Part shown: piece after piece, positions 54,587 through 62,708 of the stretch
How positions within the stretch are numbered: the stretch's first letter is position 1
Layout of the letters: each line of letters opens with the position of its first letter
Assembly: GCF_028867705.1 (NCBI RefSeq)
Contig: NZ_CP066171.1
Span: 558,001 to 622,000 of the forward strand
DNA length: 64,000 nucleotides
Reading direction: 5' to 3'
Origin: Thermoleophilum album
GTDB taxonomy: Bacteria > Actinomycetota > Thermoleophilia > Solirubrobacterales > Thermoleophilaceae
Notes under the pieces: generated by a model
What the model was told of the DNA's origin: nothing
The model's database searches: none
What the model saw: only the letters and a program-made list of their open reading frames with translations
Made by a program: the position numbers and the translations under genes

Positions 54587-55399
54587 GTGGATCTCGGCTT
54601 GCAGGGAAAGGTTTGCGTCGTCGCCGGCGGCAGCCGCGGGATCGGTCACGCGTGCGCTGCGACGCTGGCTGCCGAGGGCGCGCAGGTGATCGTCGTCGGG
54701 CGCGACCGCGCGCGTCTCGAACGTGCAGCGGGCGAGGTAGCGCGGCACGCAGCTGACGCCGAGCGCGCGGTGCTGCCGCTCGCCTGCGACCTCACCGCCC
54801 CCGACGCGCCGGCGCGGATCGCTCAGGCCGTCGCCCAGACGGGAGCCGGCGCTCCCTGGGGGCTGGTGGTCGCCGCCGGTGCGACGCGGGCGCGGCCGCT
54901 CGACGAGCTCCCCGACGAGGTGTGGGAAGAGCAGTGGCGACTGCACGTGATCGCGCCGCTCCGCCTCTTGCGCTCGGTGTGCCCCGCGATGGCGGAGGAG
55001 GGGGGCGGCCGCGTCGTCGTGGTCGGCTCGTCGGCCGGTAGGCGCCCCTCGGCGACCCTCGACCCGAGCTACTCGGTCACCAAGGCGGCCCAGCACGCGC
55101 TAGCGCGCACCTTCGCCGACCGCTACGCCGCCCGCGGCGTCAACGTCAACGTGGTCGCGCCCGGCCCGGTCGAGGGCGAGCTGTGGGCGGGGCCCGGTGG
55201 GCTCGCCGAGGAGATCGCCCGCCGGCAAGGCACAAGCGTCGACGCTGTGCTCGAAGCCACCCGCCGGCGGTCCCCGACGGGGCGTATGACGAGTGCCGAC
55301 GAGGTCGCTGCTCTCTGCGCGCTGCTGCTCTCGCCGCGCGTCACGAACGCCACTGGCGCCGTCTACGCGCTCGACGGCGGGGCCGTCGCCGCCTTCTAG
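54587..55399 (+). CDS. Short-chain dehydrogenase/reductase
   Basis: 270 residues: VVAGGSRGIGHACAAT as the cofactor loop, VGRDRARL suggesting NADPH (Arg after the Gly-Arg), a VVAAGATRARP segment in the NNAG position, VVGSSAGRRPSA, and YSVTKAAQ with catalytic Tyr/Lys. The C-terminal ATGAVYALDGGAV is typical of FabG-like members. GTG 54587. Its start lies only 17 bases from the divergent YjbQ start, so the promoters overlap. Substrate unknown. Confidence 0.87.
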   Translation: MDLGLQGKVCVVAGGSRGIGHACAATLAAEGAQVIVVGRDRARLERAAGEVARHAADAERAVLPLACDLTAPDAPARIAQAVAQTGAGAPWGLVVAAGATRARPLDELPDEVWEEQWRLHVIAPLRLLRSVCPAMAEEGGGRVVVVGSSAGRRPSATLDPSYSVTKAAQHALARTFADRYAARGVNVNVVAPGPVEGELWAGPGGLAEEIARRQGTSVDAVLEATRRRSPTGRMTSADEVAALCALLLSPRVTNATGAVYALDGGAVAAF

Positions 55400-55449
55400 C
55401 TCGCACCGGCCGACGTGCGAACGAGCTGCGCGCGACTATCGCTTCGCGC

Positions 55450-56859
55450 TCAGCGGCGCTTCGGCCGCCAGCGCAAGGTGGCGCGGGCGCGACGGCTGTT
55501 GCCCGCCAGGTCGCGCGCGGTCACCCAGACGCGCAGCGTCAGCGTGCGTCCGCGTCGCGCCTCGCGGCGCGCGATCGTCGCCCAGCGCTTGCCGAGCGAC
55601 AGCCGCACGCGGCGTGTGCGGTTCGCCTGCAATTGGAGTCTGCGCGGCTTCGGGCGAGTTATGCGCACGCTGCGCTTGCCGTACGAGAACGTCGCTGTCA
55701 AGGTCGCGCGGGCGTTCTCGTCGGCGCGCACCGACAGCAGCGGCGCGCGCCCACGAGCGACGCTCGTCGCCCCGCTGAGCTTGACCCTGAGCGCAGGGGG
55801 GCGCCTGTCGCTCGCCGCAGGTGTGCAGATTGCAAAGTCCTCGGCCTGGGCGGCACGGAGCGCCGCGCGCGGCAAGCGGCCGAGCGCGATCGCGCCGCGG
55901 ACGGTGCGCCGGTTGCCGGCGGCGTCGCGCGCGCTCACCGCGATCACCGCGCCGACAGCGCGCCGGCGCGCGAGGCGTGACCGTACGAAGCTGCGCGCAC
56001 GCCGACCGAGCGCTATGCGCAAGCGCACGGTGCGGTTGGCGCGCAAACGCAAGCGCTTGCCGCGCGCGCCGAGCAAGCGCAAGCGCCGCTTGCCGTCCGT
56101 CAGCGCGGCGGTGACCGTTCCCGAGGCAGGCTCGTCGGTGCGCACCCACACCGTGAGCGGCCGCCCGCGGCGCAACGCGCTGCGGCTCTGCAGGCGCAAA
56201 CGCACGATCGGCGGGCGGCGGTCGCCCGCTGCCAGCGGCGGAGCGCATGCGGGGGGCGGGGAGGCGCCGGCACCAGCGTCGGCACGCCAGACCAGGTCGA
56301 ACGCGACTCGCGACCCCTGGAAGCGGTTGTCGAGCGTCGCGGGAACCGTGGCGCGCAGTCGGAAAACGCGACCGCTCTGCGGCGCCAAATTGCCTAGTGG
56401 CACCGCTTGCATGCCTGTCAGAGAGCCGCGGTAGACGAGCGCCGCGCGCTGCGGGTCGGTGCGGTCCCACAGCTCGATGGCGACACTTCCGGCGAGATCA
56501 CCGCCGCTGGTGCGCATGTTCGCCGCGCTGGCGCGAAGGGCACCCGCCACCGTGCCGGTGTTGCGAACCGTCACCGTGCCTTCGGCGCTGCCGCCCGGCG
56601 CCAGCTTGGCGGTGCGCAGCACCGGGGCGTTGCCCACCGAGGTCGCGAGCCCGAGCGAGCCGCCGCTGGCGGTCAAGGCGAGCGGCACGCCGGCGGAGCG
56701 CGGTGGCGCCGGGGCGACGAGCGCCGCCGCAGCGGTCGCCAGCGCCGCGGTCGCGACCGCGAGGTGCCGCGCAGCACCTCGCTTCCATCGCGCTCCGTTC
56801 GGCGCCCGCTGCCGCCGGCGGCTAAGCGCGCCCGATCGCTGTCGTCTCAGAACTCGCAA
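55450..56859 (-). CDS. Secreted TasA/CalY-like protein with two Arg-rich repeat domains
   Basis: 469 residues. A basic N-terminus and signal segment (HLAVATAALATAAAALVAP, about 32-50) are followed by a TasA/CalY-like domain to about 195: KLAPGGSAEGTVTVRNTG, AIELWDRTD, and GSRVAFDLVWRADAG. The rest is two tandem repeats of about 115 residues, each starting DRRPP and ending near ARDAAGNRRT or ARDLAGNSRR, an Ig-like pattern very rich in Arg. TTG 56859 overlaps the previous gene by 13 bases. Last gene of the SipW-type operon; a wall- or DNA-binding anchor is possible. Not a known named protein. Confidence 0.68.
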   Translation of the reverse strand: MRVLRRQRSGALSRRRQRAPNGARWKRGAARHLAVATAALATAAAALVAPAPPRSAGVPLALTASGGSLGLATSVGNAPVLRTAKLAPGGSAEGTVTVRNTGTVAGALRASAANMRTSGGDLAGSVAIELWDRTDPQRAALVYRGSLTGMQAVPLGNLAPQSGRVFRLRATVPATLDNRFQGSRVAFDLVWRADAGAGASPPPACAPPLAAGDRRPPIVRLRLQSRSALRRGRPLTVWVRTDEPASGTVTAALTDGKRRLRLLGARGKRLRLRANRTVRLRIALGRRARSFVRSRLARRRAVGAVIAVSARDAAGNRRTVRGAIALGRLPRAALRAAQAEDFAICTPAASDRRPPALRVKLSGATSVARGRAPLLSVRADENARATLTATFSYGKRSVRITRPKPRRLQLQANRTRRVRLSLGKRWATIARREARRGRTLTLRVWVTARDLAGNSRRARATLRWRPKRR

Positions 56860-57821
56860 TCCGCAGCCCCGCTCTCGTTCACGTTGCCGGTGGCGATCGC
56901 GTTACCGGCGCGGTCGTAGGCGCCAGCGGGCACTGTCCAGGTCATGTTTCCGTTCCCGCCCGCTGTGTTGACGCCTCCGTTCGGAGTGCCGAGCGTCACG
57001 ACGATCGCGTTGCCGGTCCGCTGCATCGTCGAGCCCGTGAAGTTGCGGCTGGCGCCGACGTAGTCGCTGCGGCCCAGCGACAGCGGGTTGGCGACCGGCA
57101 GCTGCGTCGTGTTGGCGGCGTTCCGAACGGTCAGGCGGTCGTCCAGCAACAGGCCGTCGACGATCCGCACGGTCACCGTCGTCGGACTGCCATCCCAGCC
57201 GGCGAGGATCGACTGCGGGTCGATCGGCTCCGAGTAGGTGAAGGTGACGGTGTCGCCGCTCTCGGGCCGGCAGGCTGTCGCGCCACCGTTCTGCGTTTGC
57301 ACGTCGACGCCCTGGGGAGCGGTGTTGTCGACGTTGGCGGTGTAGGGGCCGAACGTCCCGGCGTTGCCAGCGTTGTCGGTGGTGGCGATCGAGAAGCTGT
57401 AGACGCCCGCGGCTAGCGGGTTCTGGGCGGTGAGCGCTGCCGAGCGGTAGTTGTAGGTCTGACCGCCAACCGTGTAGCTGCCTGCGACGAGCGTCACCGC
57501 CGTCTGGCCGCTCGTGAGCGAGGAGACGTTGGCGGTCACGGTGGCGATTCCGCTCGGCGGGTTGCCGGAATCGGCGATCTGCGCGTAGACGTAGTACTGG
57601 CCGCCCTGGCGCACCCAGTCGGGGTCGAAGCCGCTCGTCTTGGCGATCGCCGCGCGCACCACCTGGGGCGGCTTGAAGTCGGGGAGCGTTGCGATCACGT
57701 TGCCGCTGCTCGTCGCCTGTGCCGAGAACGCCCCGAACGCGTGCGCGCCGGCGAGCGCGCCCAGCGTTGCGCATGCTGCCGCGCAGACCGCGAGGGCGCG
57801 TGCGGCCCGTCGCGAGCTCAT
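56847..57821 (-). CDS. Secreted Ig-like protein with SipW-type signal peptide
   Basis: 324 residues from ATG 57821, which overlaps the peptidase stop (ATGA). The signal segment LGALAGAHAFGAFSAQATSS has the AF(x)AFS...TSSGN form of SipW-dependent precursors (SSGNVIATL follows). The mature part has beta-rich Ig-like modules: GGQYYVYAQIADSGNPPSG, SFSIATTDNAGNAGTFGPY, NVDNTAPQGVDV, then a second domain with GDTVTFTYSEPIDPQSI and a closing YDRAGNAIATG. A predicted surface fibre or adhesin component. A longer frame from 58016 is antisense to the peptidase. Confidence 0.75.
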   Translation of the reverse strand: MSSRRAARALAVCAAACATLGALAGAHAFGAFSAQATSSGNVIATLPDFKPPQVVRAAIAKTSGFDPDWVRQGGQYYVYAQIADSGNPPSGIATVTANVSSLTSGQTAVTLVAGSYTVGGQTYNYRSAALTAQNPLAAGVYSFSIATTDNAGNAGTFGPYTANVDNTAPQGVDVQTQNGGATACRPESGDTVTFTYSEPIDPQSILAGWDGSPTTVTVRIVDGLLLDDRLTVRNAANTTQLPVANPLSLGRSDYVGASRNFTGSTMQRTGNAIVVTLGTPNGGVNTAGGNGNMTWTVPAGAYDRAGNAIATGNVNESGAADCEF

Positions 57822-58366
57822 GCCGCCGCTCCTTCGCGCGGGGGTTCGCGCTCCGGGCGCCAGATCTGCCACAGCTCGAGCAAGCACAGCAGCGCTAGCG
57901 GCAGCGCAACGAGCAGGAGCCTCCCGACACGGCCCGCGAGCGGTTGCAGCACCAGGCCGATGCGCGGCAGCCGGAAAACGACGCGCCCGATTCGGCCGTC
58001 GCTCGCGACCGTCCAACGCTCGGCGGCGCTATTGGCATCGCCGCGCGTGACGAAGTGAAGGCGGCCGTCGCGCTCGCGAACCGTGATCACACGGTGGGTG
58101 ATCGTGCGCCCGCTGCCGAGCGGGTCGGCGAAGGCGACGACATCGCCGGGACCGGCGGCACGCGCCGCGATCGGCGCGACGACGACGACGTCGCCTCTGC
58201 GCAAAAGCGGGCGCATGCTGTCGCTCATCTCGGTCATCGGGCGCCACCCGACGACGAGCGGCCCGCCGAGCACCAGCACGAGGCCGACGAGCGCACCCGC
58301 CGCCGACCAGAAGACGAGTCCGAGCGCGGCGGTGGCGGTGGCGAGGAGGCGCCGTGCTGCTCTCAT
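57818..58366 (-). CDS. Signal peptidase I, SipW/ER type
   Basis: 182 residues with an N-terminal membrane segment (about 10-40) and one C-terminal (about 148-168). The active-site Ser is in MSDSMRPLLRRGD; the general base is His in RTITHRVITV rather than Lys, and FVTRGDANSA carries the family Asp. The Ser-His form is that of SipW and eukaryotic/archaeal signal peptidases, which process TasA and related precursors. It overlaps both neighbours by ATGA, so it is cotranscribed with its likely substrates. Not the housekeeping LepB type. Confidence 0.87.
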   Translation of the reverse strand: MRAARRLLATATAALGLVFWSAAGALVGLVLVLGGPLVVGWRPMTEMSDSMRPLLRRGDVVVVAPIAARAAGPGDVVAFADPLGSGRTITHRVITVRERDGRLHFVTRGDANSAAERWTVASDGRIGRVVFRLPRIGLVLQPLAGRVGRLLLVALPLALLCLLELWQIWRPEREPPREGAAA

Positions 58367-58947
58367 CGCGCGCCTCCCGGCTGCTGGCTGCCCCGCCGAC
58401 CACCGTGGGCCGTGGCTGCCCGCCCGCTGCGGCGGACAGGGCGGGTCGCGAGGTCGAGCCGCACGTCGAGCGCACGCGCGGCGAAGCGACGCGCCCGCGG
58501 CCTGGCTTGCAGCTCGAGCACGTACACGCGACGTGCACCTGCCGCCAGGGGAGCCTTGTCGACGAGGGGGCGTCGCGCCGCGCCGAGCGACCGGCGACGC
58601 GCGATCGTGCGGCCCTCGCTGTACACGGCGAACGAGACAGCGCGCGCCAGGGTGCGGTCAGATGCGCTCAGGTGCAGCACGACCATGCGCGGCCGACCGG
58701 AGGCGTTGCGCACGGCTAGGTGCGCCGGAAGCGTGCGACCGGGCTGCAGGGTCCCGGACGCCACGTTTCGCGCCCCGGGCGGCTCGAGCTCTCCCGGAAC
58801 CGTCGCGGTGACCTGTGCGAACGGAGCGGGCGGCTGGCCACGGGGCACCTGTCCGGCGCTAGCGGCTGCAAGCGTCGCCGCGAGACCGGCGGCGAATGCC
58901 AGCGCGCGGGTGGTGCGGCTACGGAGAGGGAGAGCGACCCTGGCCAT
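58363..58947 (-). CDS. Secreted TasA/CalY-like minor protein
   Basis: 194 residues. A signal sequence (ALAFAAGLAATLAAASAG, about 13-30) precedes a beta-rich domain with QVTATVPGELEPPG, ASGTLQPGRTLPAHLAVRNA and MVVLHLSASD, the pattern of the TasA/CalY family in weak form. The C-terminal 40 residues are Arg-rich and basic. gaggag precedes the ATG and its stop overlaps the signal peptidase start. The signal peptide lacks the clear AFS...SSGN motif of its neighbours, so whether SipW or LepB processes it is open. Confidence 0.6.
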   Translation of the reverse strand: MARVALPLRSRTTRALAFAAGLAATLAAASAGQVPRGQPPAPFAQVTATVPGELEPPGARNVASGTLQPGRTLPAHLAVRNASGRPRMVVLHLSASDRTLARAVSFAVYSEGRTIARRRSLGAARRPLVDKAPLAAGARRVYVLELQARPRARRFAARALDVRLDLATRPVRRSGRAATAHGGRRGSQQPGGAR

Positions 58948-59007
58948 CTGCGTGCTCCTCGCCGTGGTTCCCGGCGGTTAGCGCCGGGCACCGCGCCGTC
59001 CCTCGGC

Positions 59008-59043
59008 CATCGCCCGGCCGACGCTGCGGTCGGCCGGGCGATG
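59008..59043 (-). terminator. Fifteen-base perfect hairpin after the first fibre gene
   Basis: Arms at 59008-59022 and 59029-59043 with a six-base loop and no U-run, 22 bases after the stop of the gene at 59065. It may act as partial terminator or mRNA stabiliser so that the first protein is made in excess of those downstream. Confidence 0.6.
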
Positions 59044-59064
59044 CTGTGGCGGGGGACCGGCGGT

Positions 59065-59646
59065 TCAGTTGTTACGCGCTTCCCAGACGAAGGAGTGCGA
59101 GCCGGTGGTCAGGCCCTGCGCGTTGTTGTCGTCCTGCACCGACACCGTCACGCGGAAGACGAGCTCGTCGCTCGGGTTCCACTGCGTCTGCGAGCCGGGG
59201 TTGACGGCAAGGCCGTTAGCCCAACCGCTGTAGCTCGACGCGAAGTTCTGCAGGCTGCCCGTGTACACCGTCGCTTGTGGGGTGAAGCCGGTGCAGCTCG
59301 GGAACGACGGGCTTGCCTGCGTGCCCTTCTCGACCGTCAGGTTCACGTAGGGGGCAAGGGAACCGACGGTGCCGCTCAGGTACATCTTGACACCGGCGGG
59401 TAGCGAGCCCGTGTAGCTGACGCGGATGCAGCGCTGCACGGTGTTGTTCGGCGCCTGGTTGGTGAGGTTGTAGAGCGCTGCGCCGGCGTCGTTATCGGAA
59501 ATGACGACGGTACCGGTGGAGACGCTGTTGCCGGGGTTCGTCGTCGAGCTCGAGAACGCCGAGAAGGCGGCGTAGCCGGCGAGCGACCCGAGCACACCGA
59601 CTGTTGCGACCGTGGCGAGGACCTTCCTTGAACGCGAGCGAGCCAT
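59065..59646 (-). CDS. TasA/CalY-like secreted fibre protein with SipW-type signal peptide
   Basis: 193 residues. The signal VLATVATVGVLGSLAGYAAF runs into SAFSSSTTNPGNSVSTGTV, the SipW-dependent AF-S-S...GN form. The mature part shows VISDNDAGAALYNLTNQ, CIRVSYTGSLPAGVKMYLS, PSFPSCTGFTPQATVYTG, and a closing VFRVTVSVQDDN and SFVWEARNN, matching the TasA/CalY beta-sandwich outline. Two Cys may bond. AGGAGG is 11 bases before the ATG. It is first in the five-gene operon, has a long leader and a strong hairpin after it, as expected for an abundant structural subunit. Confidence 0.78.
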   Translation of the reverse strand: MARSRSRKVLATVATVGVLGSLAGYAAFSAFSSSTTNPGNSVSTGTVVISDNDAGAALYNLTNQAPNNTVQRCIRVSYTGSLPAGVKMYLSGTVGSLAPYVNLTVEKGTQASPSFPSCTGFTPQATVYTGSLQNFASSYSGWANGLAVNPGSQTQWNPSDELVFRVTVSVQDDNNAQGLTTGSHSFVWEARNN

Positions 59647-59685
59647 CGTGGCGGTTCCTCCTGCTGGCGGGATTCGGTTTCGGGG

Positions 59686-59768
59686 GCGCCACCTCCCGAC
59701 GTGACGGTCCGGGGTGGCGCTGTTGGCAAGTTGTCCGACCCCGGTCGCCGCTTCCGTCGGGCGACCGG
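59686..59768 (-). promoter_or_regulatory. Two hairpins in the fibre operon leader
   Basis: Arms 59686-59693/59713-59720 (eight bases, loop 19) and 59741-59749/59760-59768 (nine bases, loop ten), both perfect. They would lie in the 5' leader of the gene starting at 59646, between 40 and 120 bases upstream. Candidate attenuator or mRNA-stability elements. Confidence 0.4.
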
Positions 59769-59959
59769 CGCGAGCGGGTTCCTGACTGTTGAGGTCGATC
59801 GGCGTTAGGCGCGAGGGCCATTAGTCGAACATCCGTCGAAGGGGGAGGGCTGGCTGCTATGGGCGCCGGTGCGCGGGCCGTCGAGCAACGCGTGGAGCGT
59901 GCTCGCGCGCGCCGGCCCGCGCGCCTGCCGCTCTCAAGACCCCACGCGCAGCTACCGAT

Positions 59960-59990
59960 CCCACGATCGTGGGGCGCTCGCGGCGAGCGC
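59960..59990. promoter_or_regulatory. Palindrome and hairpin before the GGDEF gene
   Basis: CCCACGATCGTGGG (59960-59973) is a perfect palindrome, followed at once by GCGCTCG-cgg-CGAGCGC (59974-59990). It lies about 60-85 bases before GTG 60047, close to TACCGAT (59953-59959), which could be a -10 element; an operator is plausible. Confidence 0.42.
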
Positions 59991-60046
59991 TCGACGGCGA
60001 AGAGGGGACGACCGAGGGGTAGGGACGCGAAAGGACGGGGACACCG

Positions 60047-61195
60047 GTGTCGAGCGCAAGCGAAGACGCTCCAGCAGCAGCCCACCATGGCCTGCTCAGC
60101 CCCCCTGCACTCGCCGACGAGAAGCGGTTGGCGATGCGCGTCGCGGGTGCGCTCTGGACGGTCGGCGGCGCGACGATCGTAGCGGTCGGCCTTTTCGCCT
60201 ATGCCGATCCGGTGGTGCACCGCGTGGTGCTTGCGGTCGGCGGCGGGGCGCTCGGCTGGGGCTGCCTGTGCCTTGTGTTTTTGCGCGGCGAGCGTGTCGC
60301 CGATTGGGTTTGGCACACGCCGGCGGTCGCGGGAGTCGTGGCGAGCACCTATGCGAGCCTCGTCGTCGGCGCCGGCTCGCCCTTCCGCTTCTACCCGCTC
60401 TTCATCCTCCTCTACTGCTCCTTCTTCTTTCCCTGGCACCAGGCGCGGCGCTACTTCCCCCTCGCGACGTTTGGCTACCTGCTCGCCACGCTCGGGCCGA
60501 CGATCGACCCGTTGCGCGCGCTCGCTGCGGTGGGCGCCGCCGGCGCCGGCCGACGCGCGCTGCTCGGCGAGGCGTTCGTGCTGGTGCCGATGTTCTGGAC
60601 CTGGTCGCTATTGGCGGCGCGTGCGCGCGAGGCGGCGCGTCGGTGGCGTGAGCGTGAGCGCCGCCGGGCGCTGACCGACCAGCTCACCGGGCTCGCCAAC
60701 CGGCGCGCTTTGCTCGCTCGTCTCGAGACCGAACTTGCCCGGTCCGATGGGGCTGGCACGGGTCTCGTGGTCGTCGACCTCGACGGCTTTAAACAGTTCA
60801 ACACCAAGTTCGGCTATCTCGTCGGCGACCGCGTGATCGTGGCGGTCGCGCGGCGTCTGCGGCGAGTCGTGCGCGACCAGGACCTGTTGGTGCGTCTCGG
60901 TGGCGACGAGTTCGCGATCGTCGTCGGCGAAGCCGACGCCAGCGTCGTCGATCAGGTGGCGCAACGCGCGGTCGCTGCGGTGCCGTGCAGCGCGGGCGAG
61001 CTCGGTTTGAGGGAAGCGCCCGACCAGCCGCTCGGCGCCAGCGCCGGAGCGGCGATCGCACCCCGCGACGGCGCCACGGCCGACGAGCTGATCGCCGCGG
61101 CCGACGCGCGCGTGCGGGCGGCGAAACAGAACGGCAAGGGGATCGCTCTCGGCGTCGGGCTGGCGCGGGCGGACGCTAGCCTGGCGCGCCCGTGA
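60047..61195 (+). CDS. Diguanylate cyclase (membrane, GGDEF)
   Basis: Makes c-di-GMP from two GTP. The 382 residues have about five or six membrane segments in the first 180 (e.g. WTVGGATIVAVGLFAYAD, FILLYCSFFFPW), no named sensor domain, then a short helix and the GGDEF domain: DQLTGLANRRALLARLE, GLVVVDLDGFKQFN, and LGGDEFAIVV near 285. An RxxD inhibitory site (RDQD) lies five residues before GGDEF, so product feedback is likely. It is divergent from the SipW/TasA-like operon and overlaps the GT4 gene (GTGA). Confidence 0.92.
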   Translation: MSSASEDAPAAAHHGLLSPPALADEKRLAMRVAGALWTVGGATIVAVGLFAYADPVVHRVVLAVGGGALGWGCLCLVFLRGERVADWVWHTPAVAGVVASTYASLVVGAGSPFRFYPLFILLYCSFFFPWHQARRYFPLATFGYLLATLGPTIDPLRALAAVGAAGAGRRALLGEAFVLVPMFWTWSLLAARAREAARRWRERERRRALTDQLTGLANRRALLARLETELARSDGAGTGLVVVDLDGFKQFNTKFGYLVGDRVIVAVARRLRRVVRDQDLLVRLGGDEFAIVVGEADASVVDQVAQRAVAAVPCSAGELGLREAPDQPLGASAGAAIAPRDGATADELIAAADARVRAAKQNGKGIALGVGLARADASLARP

Positions 61196-62676
61196 ACGCC
61201 GACGGCCACGTCACCGGCGCGACCGGCGCCGAGCCTACGAGCGAGCCCACAGCAGCTCGCCGGCGCGTGGTGATGGCGCTCGCCTTCTTCCCGCGCGGTG
61301 GCTCGGCCCAGGTCGCCCGCTACCTCGCCCGCGGTCTCGGGCCCGCCGGCTGGGACACGACGATCGTCTGCGGCTCGCTCGGCCGCGCCGGGGAACCTTC
61401 GCACGCAGCCAGCTTCTACGCCGGCCTCGACGTGCACGCGGTCGACTTCACCGCTGCGGCGCAGGCGCCCGACCCGCTCGCTGCCGACCCGCCTTTTCAA
61501 CCCTCGTTCGAGGACCGTCCGGGCGCGCCCGACCGCGTTTACGCGAGCGTCGACGACGCCACGTTCGAGCGCCTGGTGGCGCTGTGGGCGGAAGCGCTCG
61601 ACGCGGCCGGTGCGGCCCGCGCGGACCTTCTCCACCTCCACCACCTCACACCGATCCACGAGGCGGCGTTGCGCCACTTCCCGCACGTGCCGCGCGTTGG
61701 CCACATCCACGGCACCGAGCTCGCGATGCTCGATCGCATCCGCGCCGGCGCCCCAGCCGGCTGGCGCTACGCCGACCGTTGGGCCGAGCGGATGCGCCGC
61801 TGGGCGCAGTCGTGCGACCGGCTGCTCGTGCTCTCGCCGGAGGCGGTCGCTCGCGTGCCCGCCGAGCTCGGGGTCGATCCGGACAGGGTCGTCTGGGCTC
61901 CGAACGGTTTCGATCCGCAGGCTTTCGACCGGCGTCCGGCGGCGCCCCCCGAGCGCCGGGCGCTGTGGCAGCGCTGGCTGGTGGAGGAGCCGCGCGGCTG
62001 GGACGAGAGCGGGCGACCCGGGACCGTCGCCTACCGGCCCGAGGACCTCGAGTGTTTTGCCGGCGACGCTGTCACGTTCGTCTTCGTCGGCCGCTTCACG
62101 GCGATGAAACGGGTGCCGCTCCTCGTCCGCGCGCATGCGCGCGCGCTGCGCGAGCTCGACGTGCCGGCACCGCTCGTGATCGTCGGCGGTTTCCCCGGCG
62201 AGTGGGAGGGCGAACATCCGTTGGCGGCGATCCGTGCGACTAGCAACCGCTACGCGTTCCTCGCCGGCTGGCACGGCCACGACGAGCTGCCGCAGGCGCT
62301 CAACGCCGCCGACGTCTTCGTGCTGCCCTCGGTGCGCGAGGAGTTCGGCGCGGTGATCGTCGAGGCGATGGCCTGCGGGCTCCCGGCGATCGTCGTGAAC
62401 GCCTACGGTCCGGCCGAGATCGTCGCCGACGGCGAGACCGGTTGGCTCGTGCCGCCCGATGACGAGCAGGCACTGGCTCGCGCGCTCGTCGAGGCCGCTA
62501 GCGACAGCGAAGGGCGGCGCGCCCGCGGCGAGCGCGCCTACGCCGAGGCGCGCCGCCGCTACGGCTGGCCGGCGCTGGCGCGCGGCTTGGCGGCGGTCTA
62601 CGACGACGTGGTGACAGGGCGCCCGCCGCGCGAGGGCAGCCACACGCTGGTGGCTAGCGACCATCCCGGCCGCTAA
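61192..62676 (+). CDS. Glycosyltransferase family 4
   Basis: 494 residues, GT-B fold. The N-terminal half has FFPRGGSAQVARYLARGL and HLHHLTPIHEAALRHFP; the C-terminal half VGRFTAMKRVPLLVRAHARA, FLAGWHGHDELPQALNAADV, the donor-binding PSVREEFGAVIVEAMACGLP and GPAEIVADGETGWLVPP. An extra loop of about 60 residues (around 250-310) is unusual. GTG 61192 overlaps the diguanylate cyclase stop, so surface glycan work and c-di-GMP signalling are coupled in expression. Acceptor unknown. Confidence 0.9.
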   Translation: MNADGHVTGATGAEPTSEPTAARRRVVMALAFFPRGGSAQVARYLARGLGPAGWDTTIVCGSLGRAGEPSHAASFYAGLDVHAVDFTAAAQAPDPLAADPPFQPSFEDRPGAPDRVYASVDDATFERLVALWAEALDAAGAARADLLHLHHLTPIHEAALRHFPHVPRVGHIHGTELAMLDRIRAGAPAGWRYADRWAERMRRWAQSCDRLLVLSPEAVARVPAELGVDPDRVVWAPNGFDPQAFDRRPAAPPERRALWQRWLVEEPRGWDESGRPGTVAYRPEDLECFAGDAVTFVFVGRFTAMKRVPLLVRAHARALRELDVPAPLVIVGGFPGEWEGEHPLAAIRATSNRYAFLAGWHGHDELPQALNAADVFVLPSVREEFGAVIVEAMACGLPAIVVNAYGPAEIVADGETGWLVPPDDEQALARALVEAASDSEGRRARGERAYAEARRRYGWPALARGLAAVYDDVVTGRPPREGSHTLVASDHPGR

Positions 62677-62708
62677 CCGCCGTGCGCGCTCGGCGCGCGG
62701 GCGGCCCG

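Larger units (their letters stand above)
59647..60046. other. Divergent control region, fibre operon / diguanylate cyclase
   Basis: Four hundred bases with no convincing gene. Toward the fibre operon it contains two perfect hairpins (59686-59720, 59741-59768). Toward the GGDEF gene it contains a 14-base palindrome and an adjacent hairpin (59960-59990). A frame from ATG 59859 is Arg-rich noise running into the GGDEF gene. Confidence 0.6.
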
